A DNA stretch of 32,277 nt from the NCBI GenBank assembly GCA_023264155.1, contig JALQTD010000010.1:1-32277 (forward strand). Reading direction: 5' to 3'. The translations under genes were made by a program, and so were the position numbers. How positions within the stretch are numbered: the stretch's first letter is position 1; the number at the start of each line of letters is the position of its first letter. Under the pieces are notes generated by a model. The model was not told the DNA's origin. It searched no databases and was given only the letters and a program-made list of their open reading frames with translations. Origin of the DNA: Flavobacteriales bacterium (GTDB lineage Bacteria > Bacteroidota > Bacteroidia > Flavobacteriales_D > Sanyastnellaceae). Shown here one piece after another: positions 15,310-23,722 of this stretch.

Positions 15310-18300
15310 TTACTCCGGGCAGGCCGTTCCATACGTGGCCAAGAACTCGATCAAATCAGCCGAACCGATCGAACCGTTGCCGTCCACATCGAAGGGGCAG
15401 CTCGCCACACAGTCGAACGTGCACGTGCCATCGTCTTGCGTCGCTGAAGCGTTGTAATTCAGTGCATCCATGTAGGTGCAGCCGACAACGGTGTCCTCGC
15501 ACGAACCGTCGTCGGAAGAGGCCAGCGGGTTGTAGTTCGCAGCGCCCTCATCGGTACATCCCTCCCACACGCAAGAACCGTCATCGTACGTCGTCGCGGC
15601 GTCGTAGTTCGTCGCATTCGCGTAGCCGCATCCTCCGACGATGCACGATCCATCGTCCACATTCGCGGTTGCATCGTAGTTGTCCGCATTCGGGTTGGTG
15701 CAGCCCAAATACGCACAAGACCCGTCATCGTCCGTTGCGGAAGCATCGAAATTCGATGCGCTCGGATCCGTGCAGCCCGGGACCTCCAATTCATCGCAGA
15801 CCCCATCGCCATCCGCGTCGTTGACGCAATTTCCATCGCAATCGTAGTACAGCTCGGGGAACACACACGAACCGTCGTTGGTGTTGGCGCTGGCGTCGTA
15901 ATTGCACGCCCCTGCATCGGTGCACCCTGGGAACTCGCACGAGCCGTCCTCATCGGTCGCCTCGGGATTGTAGTTCGCCGCACCGGCATCCGTGCATCCC
16001 GCGATTTCTTGCTCGTCACACACCCCGTCCCCGTCGGTGTCGTTCAAGCATTCCCCGAAACAATCGCGGAATGGTTCGGGGTAGACGCACGAGCCATCAT
16101 TGGCCTCCGCCTCGAAGTCATAGTTGCAAGCGGTTTCGTCCGTGCAGCCTTGGATGACGATGGGGAACTCCAGCGTCTGCTCGATCTCCTGCGGATTTTC
16201 GCCATTCTCTGCCCGGTATTGGAGGTTGACTGAAAGGTTCACGACCCCGTCCGTCGTCAACTGTGCAATGAGCACACGCCCCTGTTCGTCGGGATAGGCC
16301 AAAGGTTCCAAGCCCGGCAACACAAACCAGCTGCCGCCCAATGCATTGTCGATGGCGAATTCCCCGCCCGCTTCAAACGTAGCCGCTGCGGCGTCCACGC
16401 CGACCGTGGTCAAATTCACTGCATTGTCCTCTCCCCCTACGGTAAACCATGAATCGTAGGCCAAATCAGGGTCCACCATCAGCGCTGTCGGAGAAACGGC
16501 ATTTGCAAATGCGCCACCCAACTCGTTCTGGTAGAACGACGTGGTCGTGGTGATGCTCATCGGATCGCCCTCTTGCGCGAACACCGCCGTGAGTTGGTCG
16601 TCTGGGTTGTCGAAATTCGCATAGACCCGGTACGTGCGCAGGCCTGCAGTCGGCATGTCCTCCGCCACCAACTCATACGTCAAGCCGGTATAGCTCGGCT
16701 CGGGGTATTCGCAAGAACCGTCATCGAACGTCGCTTCCGCATCGTAGTTGTCGGCCAGCGGATCGGTGCAACCGAGGCCCGTGTTCGTTTCCGGGAAGGT
16801 CAGTTCCATGCCCGTTCCTTGGTAGGTCACCAAATCAAAGTCCCGGATTTGGATGTTCCAGTTGACTGACACCACGCCGTCTGACGTGATTTGGCCTAGA
16901 AGTACCCGGCCATCCACCGGCACGGACTGCGTCGAAATCCCCGGGACCAAGTACACCGAACCACCGGTAAAGGTGTTCACGTTGAGTTCATCCGTGGCGT
17001 TGAAATCCAACATGAAATCCTCCATGCCCAATGAAGTTGAATTGTCGGTTTCCCCAGGCGCAGCGCCCAATGCCAACCAAGTATCAAACTCCAACGTCGG
17101 GAAGAACCCGAAGAAAGCGGGGTTCAAATCCGCAGCATAATCACCGCCCATCTCGTCTTGGTAGATGTCACCCGTGGACGAGATGGTCCACGGAGCTGTG
17201 TCGTAGCCAAAGGCCGCCACCACTTCCAAATCCGACGCGGAGAAGTCCGCAAAAATGCGGTAGGTGGTGTATCCGGTCACCCCATCTTCTGCATAGACCT
17301 CGTACGAGAGCCCCTCAATCAATCCTCCTGCCCAGTTGCACGAGCCGTTGTCCGTGGTTGCCTCCGGGTTGTAGTTGTCCGCTGTTTCAGCCGTGCATCC
17401 AAATACTTCCAAGTCATCACACACCCCGTTGTTGTTCACATCGGACAAGCATTCCCCCGCACAATCCTCTCCCGGTGCAGCGAAGGTGCAAGAACCGTCG
17501 TCGTCCGTGGCTTCAGCGTCGTAATTGCATGCCGTTTCGTCGGTGCACCCTTCAATGAAGAGCGTACCTGCGCATTCGCAATCCATGCTGTACACATCGT
17601 TGATGGTGTTCGGGTTGCCGTCATCGCATGGGTTGGTCGGGTAGTAACACACTTCAAGTTGGTTCGCATTCGGAACGTAGTTGCATCCCTCAGGATCGTC
17701 GCAACCACTGACCGCAACTTCTCCAGCGCACGTGCAATCCTCCCCGAACACATCATTCACCGTACCGGGATCCCCGTCATCGCAGGCCGCTCCGATTCCA
17801 AGGCAGATGCCTTCGGTGTTGGCTTCAGGGTTGTAGTTACACGCGAGCGGGTCCATGCATCCCTGGACAATCAACACGCCCGTGCAGTCGCATGCGTCAT
17901 CGACAACGTCCCCGGTCGTGTTCGCGTTGCCGTCATCGCACGCATCTCCGATGGAGAAGCACGAACCGTCGTCCACTTCAGCGGTGCTGCTGTAGTTGCA
18001 GGCTCCAGCGTCCATGCAGCCTGCTTCGAGCACCGGCCACATCATGTCCAGTCCTTCCTCGTTGAAGGTGGTGTTTGCCGCATCGCGGTATTGGATGTTC
18101 CAAATCAAGGACATCACTCCCGTCGTGGTCAGTTGGGCAATCAACACCTTGCCATCGTCGCCGGCCAAGGCGTCTGCTGATGATCCGGGAACGATGTACC
18201 ACGACGCTCCGTTTTGGTTGTTCACTGTGAACCCATTGCCCGAATTGAATCCGTCCATAAATGGCTCAAACCCGAGCGAAGAAACGCCACCGGTGCCGTT

Positions 18301-18633
18301 CGAGTTGGCGGAGCCGATGGTGAACCACGAGTCATAGGCCATGCTCGGAATCGCCGCAAAGAACAGCTCATTGATGCCCTGCCCCAAAAACACCCCTAAA
18401 GGATCCTGGTAGAACGTCGTGGTGGTCGCCACCTTCAGGGGCGCATTCAAAGAGACACTTTGTTCACCGTAAACCGCTACCAATTCGTCCGTAGGGGAGT
18501 CAAAATTCGCATAAAAACGGTACGTGGTGCCGAACTCAGACGTTGCCGTCGTTTCCACCGTAATGCCGGTAAACGAAGCGCTAGCGTTCAGCGAAAGCAG
18601 GCAGGCTGCCATTGCAAGCAGAGAAAATCTCAT
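15310..18633 (-). CDS. Large secreted modular protein: three ~180-residue modules, 14 GCTD repeats, dockerin-like end
   Basis: A 1107-residue secreted protein of unknown function. The ATG at 18633 gives a signal peptide (MRFSLLAMAACLLSLNASA). Three homologous modules lie at ~20-200, 438-614 and 647-824. They share TYR(F/I/V)(Y/F)A(N/D)F, (F/I)YQ(D/N)E(L/M)GG, D(S/T)W(F/L)..G, a (G/S)(S/W)(W/V)(Y/F)..PG motif, GRVLIAQ(L/I)T and NIQYR. Between and after them are 14 Cys-rich repeats of the type GCTD..ACNYD..A..DDGSC, three CDDGNPNTxND segments and three DC.G.CLND.DGDGVCD stretches resembling thrombospondin-3 calcium loops. The C-terminus is CPFDVDGNGSIGSADLIEFL plus ATYGTACPE, dockerin-like, not a T9SS domain. 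Probably an extracellular structural or adhesive protein needing calcium and disulfides. Confidence 0.85.
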   Translation of the reverse strand: MRFSLLAMAACLLSLNASASFTGITVETTATSEFGTTYRFYANFDSPTDELVAVYGEQSVSLNAPLKVATTTTFYQDPLGVFLGQGINELFFAAIPSMAYDSWFTIGSANSNGTGGVSSLGFEPFMDGFNSGNGFTVNNQNGASWYIVPGSSADALAGDDGKVLIAQLTTTGVMSLIWNIQYRDAANTTFNEEGLDMMWPVLEAGCMDAGACNYSSTAEVDDGSCFSIGDACDDGNANTTGDVVDDACDCTGVLIVQGCMDPLACNYNPEANTEGICLGIGAACDDGDPGTVNDVFGEDCTCAGEVAVSGCDDPEGCNYVPNANQLEVCYYPTNPCDDGNPNTINDVYSMDCECAGTLFIEGCTDETACNYDAEATDDDGSCTFAAPGEDCAGECLSDVNNNGVCDDLEVFGCTAETADNYNPEATTDNGSCNWAGGLIEGLSYEVYAEDGVTGYTTYRIFADFSASDLEVVAAFGYDTAPWTISSTGDIYQDEMGGDYAADLNPAFFGFFPTLEFDTWLALGAAPGETDNSTSLGMEDFMLDFNATDELNVNTFTGGSVYLVPGISTQSVPVDGRVLLGQITSDGVVSVNWNIQIRDFDLVTYQGTGMELTFPETNTGLGCTDPLADNYDAEATFDDGSCEYPEPSYTGLTYELVAEDMPTAGLRTYRVYANFDNPDDQLTAVFAQEGDPMSITTTTSFYQNELGGAFANAVSPTALMVDPDLAYDSWFTVGGEDNAVNLTTVGVDAAAATFEAGGEFAIDNALGGSWFVLPGLEPLAYPDEQGRVLIAQLTTDGVVNLSVNLQYRAENGENPQEIEQTLEFPIVIQGCTDETACNYDFEAEANDGSCVYPEPFRDCFGECLNDTDGDGVCDEQEIAGCTDAGAANYNPEATDEDGSCEFPGCTDAGACNYDASANTNDGSCVFPELYYDCDGNCVNDADGDGVCDELEVPGCTDPSASNFDASATDDDGSCAYLGCTNPNADNYDATANVDDGSCIVGGCGYANATNYDAATTYDDGSCVWEGCTDEGAANYNPLASSDDGSCEDTVVGCTYMDALNYNASATQDDGTCTFDCVASCPFDVDGNGSIGSADLIEFLATYGTACPE
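15415..18022 (-). repeat. Fourteen degenerate ~66-bp coding repeats (GCTDxxACNYDxxAxxDDGSC)
   Basis: The repeats are visible at protein level: examples are GCMDAGACNYSSTAEVDDGS, GCTDETACNYDAEATDDDGS, GCTDAGACNYDASANTNDGS and GCTYMDALNYNASATQDDGT. Four lie between modules one and two, followed by a fifth, one lies between modules two and three, and eight follow module three. DNA copies have drifted (CTCGTCATCGT-like pieces recur) so this is an old array, not a recent tandem expansion. Related repeats occur four times in 11865-13676 and twice in 3928-6204. Confidence 0.85.
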
Positions 18634-18664
18634 GGTGAGGGTTTGGGTTGGTTGAGTCAATACA
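18634..18664 (-). promoter_or_regulatory. ACC-rich leader with TTGA-N-TCAA palindrome
   Basis: Minus strand shows TTGACTCAA followed by ACCAACCCAAACCCTCACC and the ATG at 18633. It aligns with the leader at 13677-13705. I see no convincing -7 element; TATTGACT overlaps the palindrome. Confidence 0.35.
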
Positions 18665-18754
18665 AAAGACGGACGAAACCGGATTCGGTTGCCGCAACAT
18701 GCGCTCAAGTTAACGGGAAAGTTCCCCTTTCACAAGCCCCACCCCATCGGCTTC

Positions 18755-20374
18755 TCAACGCCGCGATGTGCACGCCGCGATCAACGCCGTAGTCGATGCG
18801 TCGTGGGTGGAGGCCGGCTCGCCTTCCAATTCCCTCAGCACAGATGAAGCCAGCTCTTTGCCCAACTCTACCCCCCACTGATCAAAGCTCAAAATGTTCC
18901 ACATGACGCCTTGAACGAAAATGCGGTGCTCATGCAATGCAATCAGTTGCCCCAGTGCATGGGGGTCCAACCGATCGAACAAAAAGAATGACGTCGGGCG
19001 GTTGCCCTCAAACACCCGATGAGGGGCGATGCGCGCAATGTCCTCCTCCGGTTTGCCTGCAGCACGCATGCCCGCCTCGACGGCGTCCCGTGACTTGCCC
19101 CGCATGAAGGCCTCAGCTTGTGCGATGGCGTTGGCAAGCAGTTTCCGGTGATGGTCCTCACTTCCCGAAAGCGGTTCCTTGAACGCCACAATGTCCGCAG
19201 GGTGCACCGACGTGCCCTGGTGCAACAGCTGGTAAAATGCGTGCTGTCCATTCGTCCCCGCCTCGCCCCAGACCACCGGCCCGGTAGCATGTTGTACCGG
19301 ACGACCGTCGCGACCGATGTACTTGCCATTGGATTCCATGTCCGCTTGCTGCATGTAGGCCGCGAAACGGGCCAAATCCTGGGCATAGCACAAAATCGCG
19401 TGGCTCGAGAACCCCCACAGATTGACGTTCCAACACCCGATGAGTCCGGCCAGGACGGGTGCGTTTTGGGCGAGCGGCGCCTCTTGAAAATGGCGATCCA
19501 TCTCCCGCGCCCCGCGCAGCAAATCCGCAAACGCCTCGCGCCCCACCGCCACGGCAATCGACAACCCGACCGGCCCCCACAACGAATAACGCCCCCCGAC
19601 CCAATCGCCGAAACCAAACACGCGTTCCGGCAGGATGCCGAAGGCCTGGGCCAACGGCACGTTCGACGAAACCGCAGCAAAATGCGCCTCAACGGCTTCT
19701 TCGCCCAATGCCTTCACCACCCACGCGCGGGCGGCTTGGGCATTCGTCATGGTTTCCTGTGTGGTGAAGGTTTTGCTCACCACAATGAACACCGTCTTCT
19801 TGGGATCCAAATCAGCCAAAACCGATTCCAAGTGGGCCCCATCGACGTTGCTCACGAAGTGCACCCGCGGACCGGATGCATACCGGCGCAGCGCCCGCAC
19901 CACCATGTCCGGCCCCAGGTCGGACCCTCCAATCCCGATGTTGACCACGTCGGTGATGGCAGCATCCGAGCGCAAGGACTCGGCAAATTCTAGCATGCGC
20001 TCCCGCACGGCAAGCACCTCCGGCATGACGTTTTCCCCACCGACTTGAAAGTGGTCGCCGGCATCTCCGCGCAAGGCCATGTGCAGCACCGCACGTCCTT
20101 CGGTGGCGTTGATTTCCTCCCCGGCGAATTGGGCGTTGCGGGCCGCGGGAATCCCCGCCTCCTCCGCCCATTCTACCAAGGCCTGCATGACGTCGGCATC
20201 GAGGCGCTGCTTGGAATAATCGAACAGCATGCCCGGCAACTCCAGGCTCAATTCCTCAAACCGACCGCGGTTCTCCTCGAAGGCTTGGGCAACCGTGCGC
20301 TGCTCCCACGCAGCGCGCAACTCCTGCAACTTGGCGAATGCAGGAAGTCCCGTAGGGTCCTGGGATGCAAGCAT
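18755..20374 (-). CDS. pgi: Glucose-6-phosphate isomerase
   Basis: A 539-residue cytoplasmic enzyme that interconverts glucose 6-phosphate and fructose 6-phosphate. Conserved segments include NIGIGGSDLGPDMV, VSKTFTTQETMTNA, the signature GDWVGGRYSLWGPVGLSIAV, HQGTSVHPADIVAF and QWGVELGKELASSVL; the size fits the long E. coli-like form (~549). The ATG at 20374 lies five bases after the fba stop, so the two genes are one transcription unit, fba first. A longer in-frame extension upstream only reads through fba antiframe sequence and is not homologous. No clear terminator follows. Confidence 0.96.
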   Translation of the reverse strand: MLASQDPTGLPAFAKLQELRAAWEQRTVAQAFEENRGRFEELSLELPGMLFDYSKQRLDADVMQALVEWAEEAGIPAARNAQFAGEEINATEGRAVLHMALRGDAGDHFQVGGENVMPEVLAVRERMLEFAESLRSDAAITDVVNIGIGGSDLGPDMVVRALRRYASGPRVHFVSNVDGAHLESVLADLDPKKTVFIVVSKTFTTQETMTNAQAARAWVVKALGEEAVEAHFAAVSSNVPLAQAFGILPERVFGFGDWVGGRYSLWGPVGLSIAVAVGREAFADLLRGAREMDRHFQEAPLAQNAPVLAGLIGCWNVNLWGFSSHAILCYAQDLARFAAYMQQADMESNGKYIGRDGRPVQHATGPVVWGEAGTNGQHAFYQLLHQGTSVHPADIVAFKEPLSGSEDHHRKLLANAIAQAEAFMRGKSRDAVEAGMRAAGKPEEDIARIAPHRVFEGNRPTSFFLFDRLDPHALGQLIALHEHRIFVQGVMWNILSFDQWGVELGKELASSVLRELEGEPASTHDASTTALIAACTSRR

Positions 20375-20379
20375 GGAAA

Positions 20380-21453
20380 TCAGTTCTGGTTCCGACCGAT
20401 GCAATTCAAATCCGCGAACGCCTGCTCCAAGCGCTCCACGAACGACACCTCCGCAGACCGCAACCAGACGCGTGGATCGTAGTACTTTTTGTTCGGTTTT
20501 TCGGCTCCATCCGGGTTGCCGATTTGGCTTTCCAAATACGCTGCGTTCTCCTGGAAGTAATCGCGCACCCCCGTGGCAAACGCCCACTGCATGTCGGTAT
20601 CGATGTTCATCTTGATGGCCCCGTAGGAAATGGCCTCGCGGATTTCCTCCACGCTCGATCCGCTGCCGCCGTGGAACACAAAATCCACCGGCTTCGGATC
20701 CGTGCCGAACTTGTCCTCGATGTGGCGCTGGCTCGCGTCGAGGATCTTCGGGGTGAGCACGACGTTGCCCGGCTTGTAGACACCGTGCACGTTACCAAAT
20801 GCCGCGGCCACCGTGAACCGATCGCTCACGCGCTTCAACCGCTCGTATGCATAAGCCACTTCCTCAGGCTGGGTGTACAACTTGCTGGAATCGACGTCCG
20901 TGTTGTCCACCCCATCCTCTTCTCCTCCCGTCACGCCGAGCTCGATTTCGAGGAACATGCCCATCTTTTCCATGCGCTCCATGTACTTGACGCACGTGTC
21001 GAGGTTCTCCTCGATGGGCTCCTCGCTGAGGTCAATCATGTGCGAGCTGAACAGCGGCTGCCCTGTCCGTTCGAAATGCGCTTCGCCGGCATCGAGCAAC
21101 CCGTCAATCCAAGGCAGCAGCTTGCGCGCGCAGTGATCGGTGTGCAGGATAACGGGGACCCCGTAAGCCTGTGCCAGGGTATGCACGTGGAGGGCTGCAC
21201 TCACGCTGCCGAGGACCGCACCGTGCTGACCTTCAGCCTTCAAGCCCTTTCCTGCGTAGAAGGCGGCCCCGCCATTCGAAAGTTGAACGATGACGGGAGA
21301 CCCGACTTTCGCCGCGGTTTCCATGACCGCATTGACCGAATCCGTACCGATGATGTTGACAGCCGGCAAGGCATATTGATGGGTCTGGGCGTCCTGAAAA
21401 ACGTGTCGAACTTCGTCGCCCCAAAGGACGCCTGCGCGGAATTTGTTGCTCAT
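20380..21453 (-). CDS. fbaA: Class II fructose-bisphosphate aldolase
   Basis: A 357-residue cytoplasmic zinc enzyme that cleaves or forms fructose 1,6-bisphosphate. Visible motifs: HTDHC (zinc ligand and catalytic Asp region), HMIDLSEEP, EIELGVTGGEEDGV, FGNVHGVYKPGNV, FHGGSGSS and MNIDTDMQWAFATGV, all in the order and spacing of the E. coli FbaA-type (class IIA) enzymes; length is normal. It begins 20 bases after a perfect TAAATTTG promoter box and is followed at five bases by pgi, forming a glycolysis/gluconeogenesis pair. Confidence 0.97.
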   Translation of the reverse strand: MSNKFRAGVLWGDEVRHVFQDAQTHQYALPAVNIIGTDSVNAVMETAAKVGSPVIVQLSNGGAAFYAGKGLKAEGQHGAVLGSVSAALHVHTLAQAYGVPVILHTDHCARKLLPWIDGLLDAGEAHFERTGQPLFSSHMIDLSEEPIEENLDTCVKYMERMEKMGMFLEIELGVTGGEEDGVDNTDVDSSKLYTQPEEVAYAYERLKRVSDRFTVAAAFGNVHGVYKPGNVVLTPKILDASQRHIEDKFGTDPKPVDFVFHGGSGSSVEEIREAISYGAIKMNIDTDMQWAFATGVRDYFQENAAYLESQIGNPDGAEKPNKKYYDPRVWLRSAEVSFVERLEQAFADLNCIGRNQN

Positions 21454-21472
21454 TTGGATGTGGATTTGGGCG

Positions 21473-21480
21473 CAAATTTA
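21473..21480 (-). promoter_or_regulatory. -7 element (TAAATTTG) of the fba-pgi operon
   Basis: Perfect match to TAnnTTTG on the minus strand, followed by a 19-base leader to the fba ATG. No TTG at the ideal -33 spacing. It lies in the 61-bp gap after the alkB-type gene. Confidence 0.65.
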
Positions 21481-21514
21481 CCCCGAAATCCAACGCGAAA
21501 ACCTCCCGCCTCAA

Positions 21515-22573
21515 TTATCGCCGGGCGTTCAACATGGGGTGCATCACGGCAAAATACAACGGCGGCAGCCAGCTCAACAGCATCATGCCCGGGTAACCGG
21601 TCGGCAACTGCGGCGCCTCGTCCAAATGATCGAGCTGGGCGTAGGGCTTCTCAGGCCGCGCATGGTGATCCGAATGCCGGCTGAGCTCGAACAGCACCAG
21701 CCTCCCGAGGGGGTGATTCGAATTCCAGCTGTGGACAGGTTGCACCCGTTCGTACCTGTGCGCGGTCACTTTGTCGCGGGAGAGCCCGTAGTGTTCGATG
21801 TAGTTCACGGTCTCCAACAACAGCCCCCCTATCGCCCCTGCCACCCACCACGCCAAGGCCACTTCGAAGCCGAATGAAGCAAATACCACCCCCCAGGCCA
21901 CGGCTTGCACCACCTGCCACCGGAGCACTTCGTTGTGCCATCCCCAGGGCGAAAGCCCTGCCCGCCGGCATCGTTTGGCCTCCAACTGCAAGCCATGCCA
22001 CCAGCCTCCCCACCATGATTTCAACCAAAACCACCACACCCACTCGCCGCGCTGCGCCGTTGCCGGATCCTCCATGGTGGCCACGTTCCGGTGGTGGCCG
22101 CGGTTGTGTTCCACGTAGAAATGGGTGTAAAACGAGGTCAACAGCAAGGCGTAAGCGCCCCGGGCCGCCCCCCGCCCCGGTCGGTGGCCCAATTCATGGG
22201 CTACGTTGATGCCAAGCACCCCGCACAGCAAACCCATCGCGCTCACCCAACCCCACCACGTCACGCTCCCCAGCTCAACCGCTGACACCGTCCACAGAAA
22301 CCACCCCAACATGCCCCATTGGATGGGAATCATGGCCCAAAGCCAAGCATCGAAGCGCGGATCGTGCTGCACGGCGGCCCGCTCTTGGGTAGACAAATTG
22401 CGTCCATTTGGCACCAAAACCACCTCCATCAGCGGCAAAAAACCAAAGGCATAACCAATTGCAAAGAAGGACCAAGCGCCTTCCAATTGGAACGAAACGG
22501 CGGTCGCAAGCGGAATGGTCAGGGAAAACGCATACCGCGCCCAGCGCCAATTAAGGAGTCGTTGCTGCGTCAT
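21515..22573 (-). CDS. alkB: AlkB-type non-haem diiron alkane 1-monooxygenase / membrane hydroxylase
   Basis: A 352-residue integral membrane protein with the full histidine set of the AlkB/XylM membrane oxygenases: HELGHR (126-131), EHNRGHHRNVATMEDPA (155-171), NYIEHYGLSR (257-266) and RHSDHHARPEKPY (299-311). These bind the diiron centre; the NYxEHYGL box separates AlkB proteins from ordinary fatty acid desaturases. AlkB hydroxylates medium-chain alkanes at the terminal carbon using rubredoxin. It is about 50 residues shorter than well-studied AlkB enzymes. No rubredoxin gene is seen nearby, so substrate remains open. The ATG at 22573 lies inside the TPR gene (23-bp overlap), so it belongs to the def-TPR transcription unit. 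Confidence 0.88.
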   Translation of the reverse strand: MTQQRLLNWRWARYAFSLTIPLATAVSFQLEGAWSFFAIGYAFGFLPLMEVVLVPNGRNLSTQERAAVQHDPRFDAWLWAMIPIQWGMLGWFLWTVSAVELGSVTWWGWVSAMGLLCGVLGINVAHELGHRPGRGAARGAYALLLTSFYTHFYVEHNRGHHRNVATMEDPATAQRGEWVWWFWLKSWWGGWWHGLQLEAKRCRRAGLSPWGWHNEVLRWQVVQAVAWGVVFASFGFEVALAWWVAGAIGGLLLETVNYIEHYGLSRDKVTAHRYERVQPVHSWNSNHPLGRLVLFELSRHSDHHARPEKPYAQLDHLDEAPQLPTGYPGMMLLSWLPPLYFAVMHPMLNARR

Positions 22574-23081
22574 TGCGTTGGAAATTACGGAGCAAATCCT
22601 CTCCGCGCAAATCCAACTGAGCCAACGAGATACGCGCCCACTCCGCTTCTTCAGAACCCGGGTGCACATCCACGACTTGTTGATACGTCAGCCGGGCCTG
22701 CTCCCGGTCCCCCAATTCCGTTTCTGCGATGAACCCGACCAAAAACGCGCAACGCGCCCGATGCGGGTATTGCGGGAAGTGATCGTGCACATCCCGCAAC
22801 TGCGTCATCGCCTCTTCGAACGCCCCCAGCGAACGGAGCAAATCGGCTCGGCGAAACAGCATCTCCGGCGTCTCCAGCTCCCCATTGCACGCGTTAGCAA
22901 AATCGGCATACGCGCGCAACAGCGCCTTGCGCACATCGCCTTCGACGTTTTCCCCCTCAAACAACTGTCCTTCCATGGCGGAAATGGCCTGCAACCGCTC
23001 CCCGCACGTCACCTCCGTTTCCGAAACGGCTCCCGTGCCGCAGCCGAGCGCACACAACGCGATGAACACCAGCCGCTTCAT
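22551..23081 (-). CDS. Small TPR-type lipoprotein
   Basis: A 176-residue envelope protein. The N-terminus MKRLVFIALCALGCG has a plausible lipobox Cys14. The middle (about 85-165) shows helical repeat patterns of the tetratricopeptide kind (MLFRRADLLRSLGAFEEAM, FPQYPHRARCAFLVGFI, DREQARLTYQQVVDVHPGSE). Such proteins usually hold other proteins together; no enzyme motif is present. It starts within the def stop (ATGA overlap) and its end overlaps alkB, so all three are probably cotranslated. Function unknown. Confidence 0.8.
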   Translation of the reverse strand: MKRLVFIALCALGCGTGAVSETEVTCGERLQAISAMEGQLFEGENVEGDVRKALLRAYADFANACNGELETPEMLFRRADLLRSLGAFEEAMTQLRDVHDHFPQYPHRARCAFLVGFIAETELGDREQARLTYQQVVDVHPGSEEAEWARISLAQLDLRGEDLLRNFQRNDAATTP

Positions 23082-23653
23082 CGCCCGCGCACGCCAGGAA
23101 AACGCATCCGGTAATCCACCGAGACCTTGCCGTTGGTGATGTCCCGCAGTTTCCCATGGAGCAAGCGGCGGCGCATCGGGCTGATGTGATCCGTGATCAA
23201 AACGCCCTCAATGTGGTCGTATTCGTGTTGCACGACCCGGGCCGGAATGCCTTCGAGTCGCTCTTCGACAAGTTCCCATTGTTCGTTGTAGTACTCGACA
23301 CCGATGGCCACAGGACGCTGCACATTCTCCCGGATGCCGGGGATGCTCAGGCACCCTTCCTCCATGCCGTCTTCTTCCTCGCTTTCCTCAAAAATCACCG
23401 GGTTGATCATGACCCGCTTGAAATCCTTGCAAGCCAAATCCCCGTTCTCCCCTTCCGCGAACGGACTCGCATCCACAATGAACAGCCGGATGGATTCCCC
23501 GACCTGGGGAGCAGCCAAACCGACGCCTTCCGAAGCGTACATGGTTTCCCACATGTTGGCAATCAACACCTCCAACCCATTTTGGCCTTGCTCAATGTCT
23601 TCGGCTTCCGCCTTCAAAACAGGATCGCCGTACGCAACTACCGGTAAAATCAT
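23078..23653 (-). CDS. def: Peptide deformylase
   Basis: A 191-residue cytoplasmic metalloenzyme that removes the formyl group from new proteins. All three motifs are present: GVGLAAPQVG, EGCLSIPG and QHEYDHIEG, giving the metal ligands Cys and two His plus the catalytic Glu. Size is normal. The ATG at 23653 follows TAAATTTG by four bases. It is divergent from ribBA, with a 69-bp shared gap, and heads a three-gene unit with a TPR lipoprotein and AlkB. Confidence 0.97.
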   Translation of the reverse strand: MILPVVAYGDPVLKAEAEDIEQGQNGLEVLIANMWETMYASEGVGLAAPQVGESIRLFIVDASPFAEGENGDLACKDFKRVMINPVIFEESEEEDGMEEGCLSIPGIRENVQRPVAIGVEYYNEQWELVEERLEGIPARVVQHEYDHIEGVLITDHISPMRRRLLHGKLRDITNGKVSVDYRMRFPGVRGR

Positions 23654-23657
23654 GCGG

Positions 23658-23665
23658 CAAATTTA
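23658..23665 (-). promoter_or_regulatory. -7 element (TAAATTTG) of def
   Basis: Perfect TAnnTTTG on the minus strand, then CCGC, then ATG. No good -33 element. The spacing leaves essentially no room for a leader. Confidence 0.65.
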
Positions 23666-23710
23666 CCACCCAAACCCTTCGCGTCCGACAGCCATCCCTG
23701 CGGTTTAACC

Positions 23711-23718
23711 TACCTTCG
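23711..23718 (+). promoter_or_regulatory. -7 element (TACCTTCG) of ribBA
   Basis: TACCTTCG, CAGC, ATG: a TAnnTT(T/C)G box with the same four-base spacing as def on the other side of this divergent gap. The two boxes are 45 bp apart. Confidence 0.5.
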
Positions 23719-23722
23719 CAGC

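Noticed and set aside
15415-18022. Spaced Cys-repeat coding DNA as a CRISPR-like array
   Set aside because: The periodic sequence is protein-coding with drifting copies in one long frame; there are no identical repeats, spacers or cas genes.
20375-20587. N-terminal extension of pgi by 71 codons
   Set aside because: It overlaps the end of fba in another frame and has no similarity to Pgi; the ATG at 20374 starts where homologues start.
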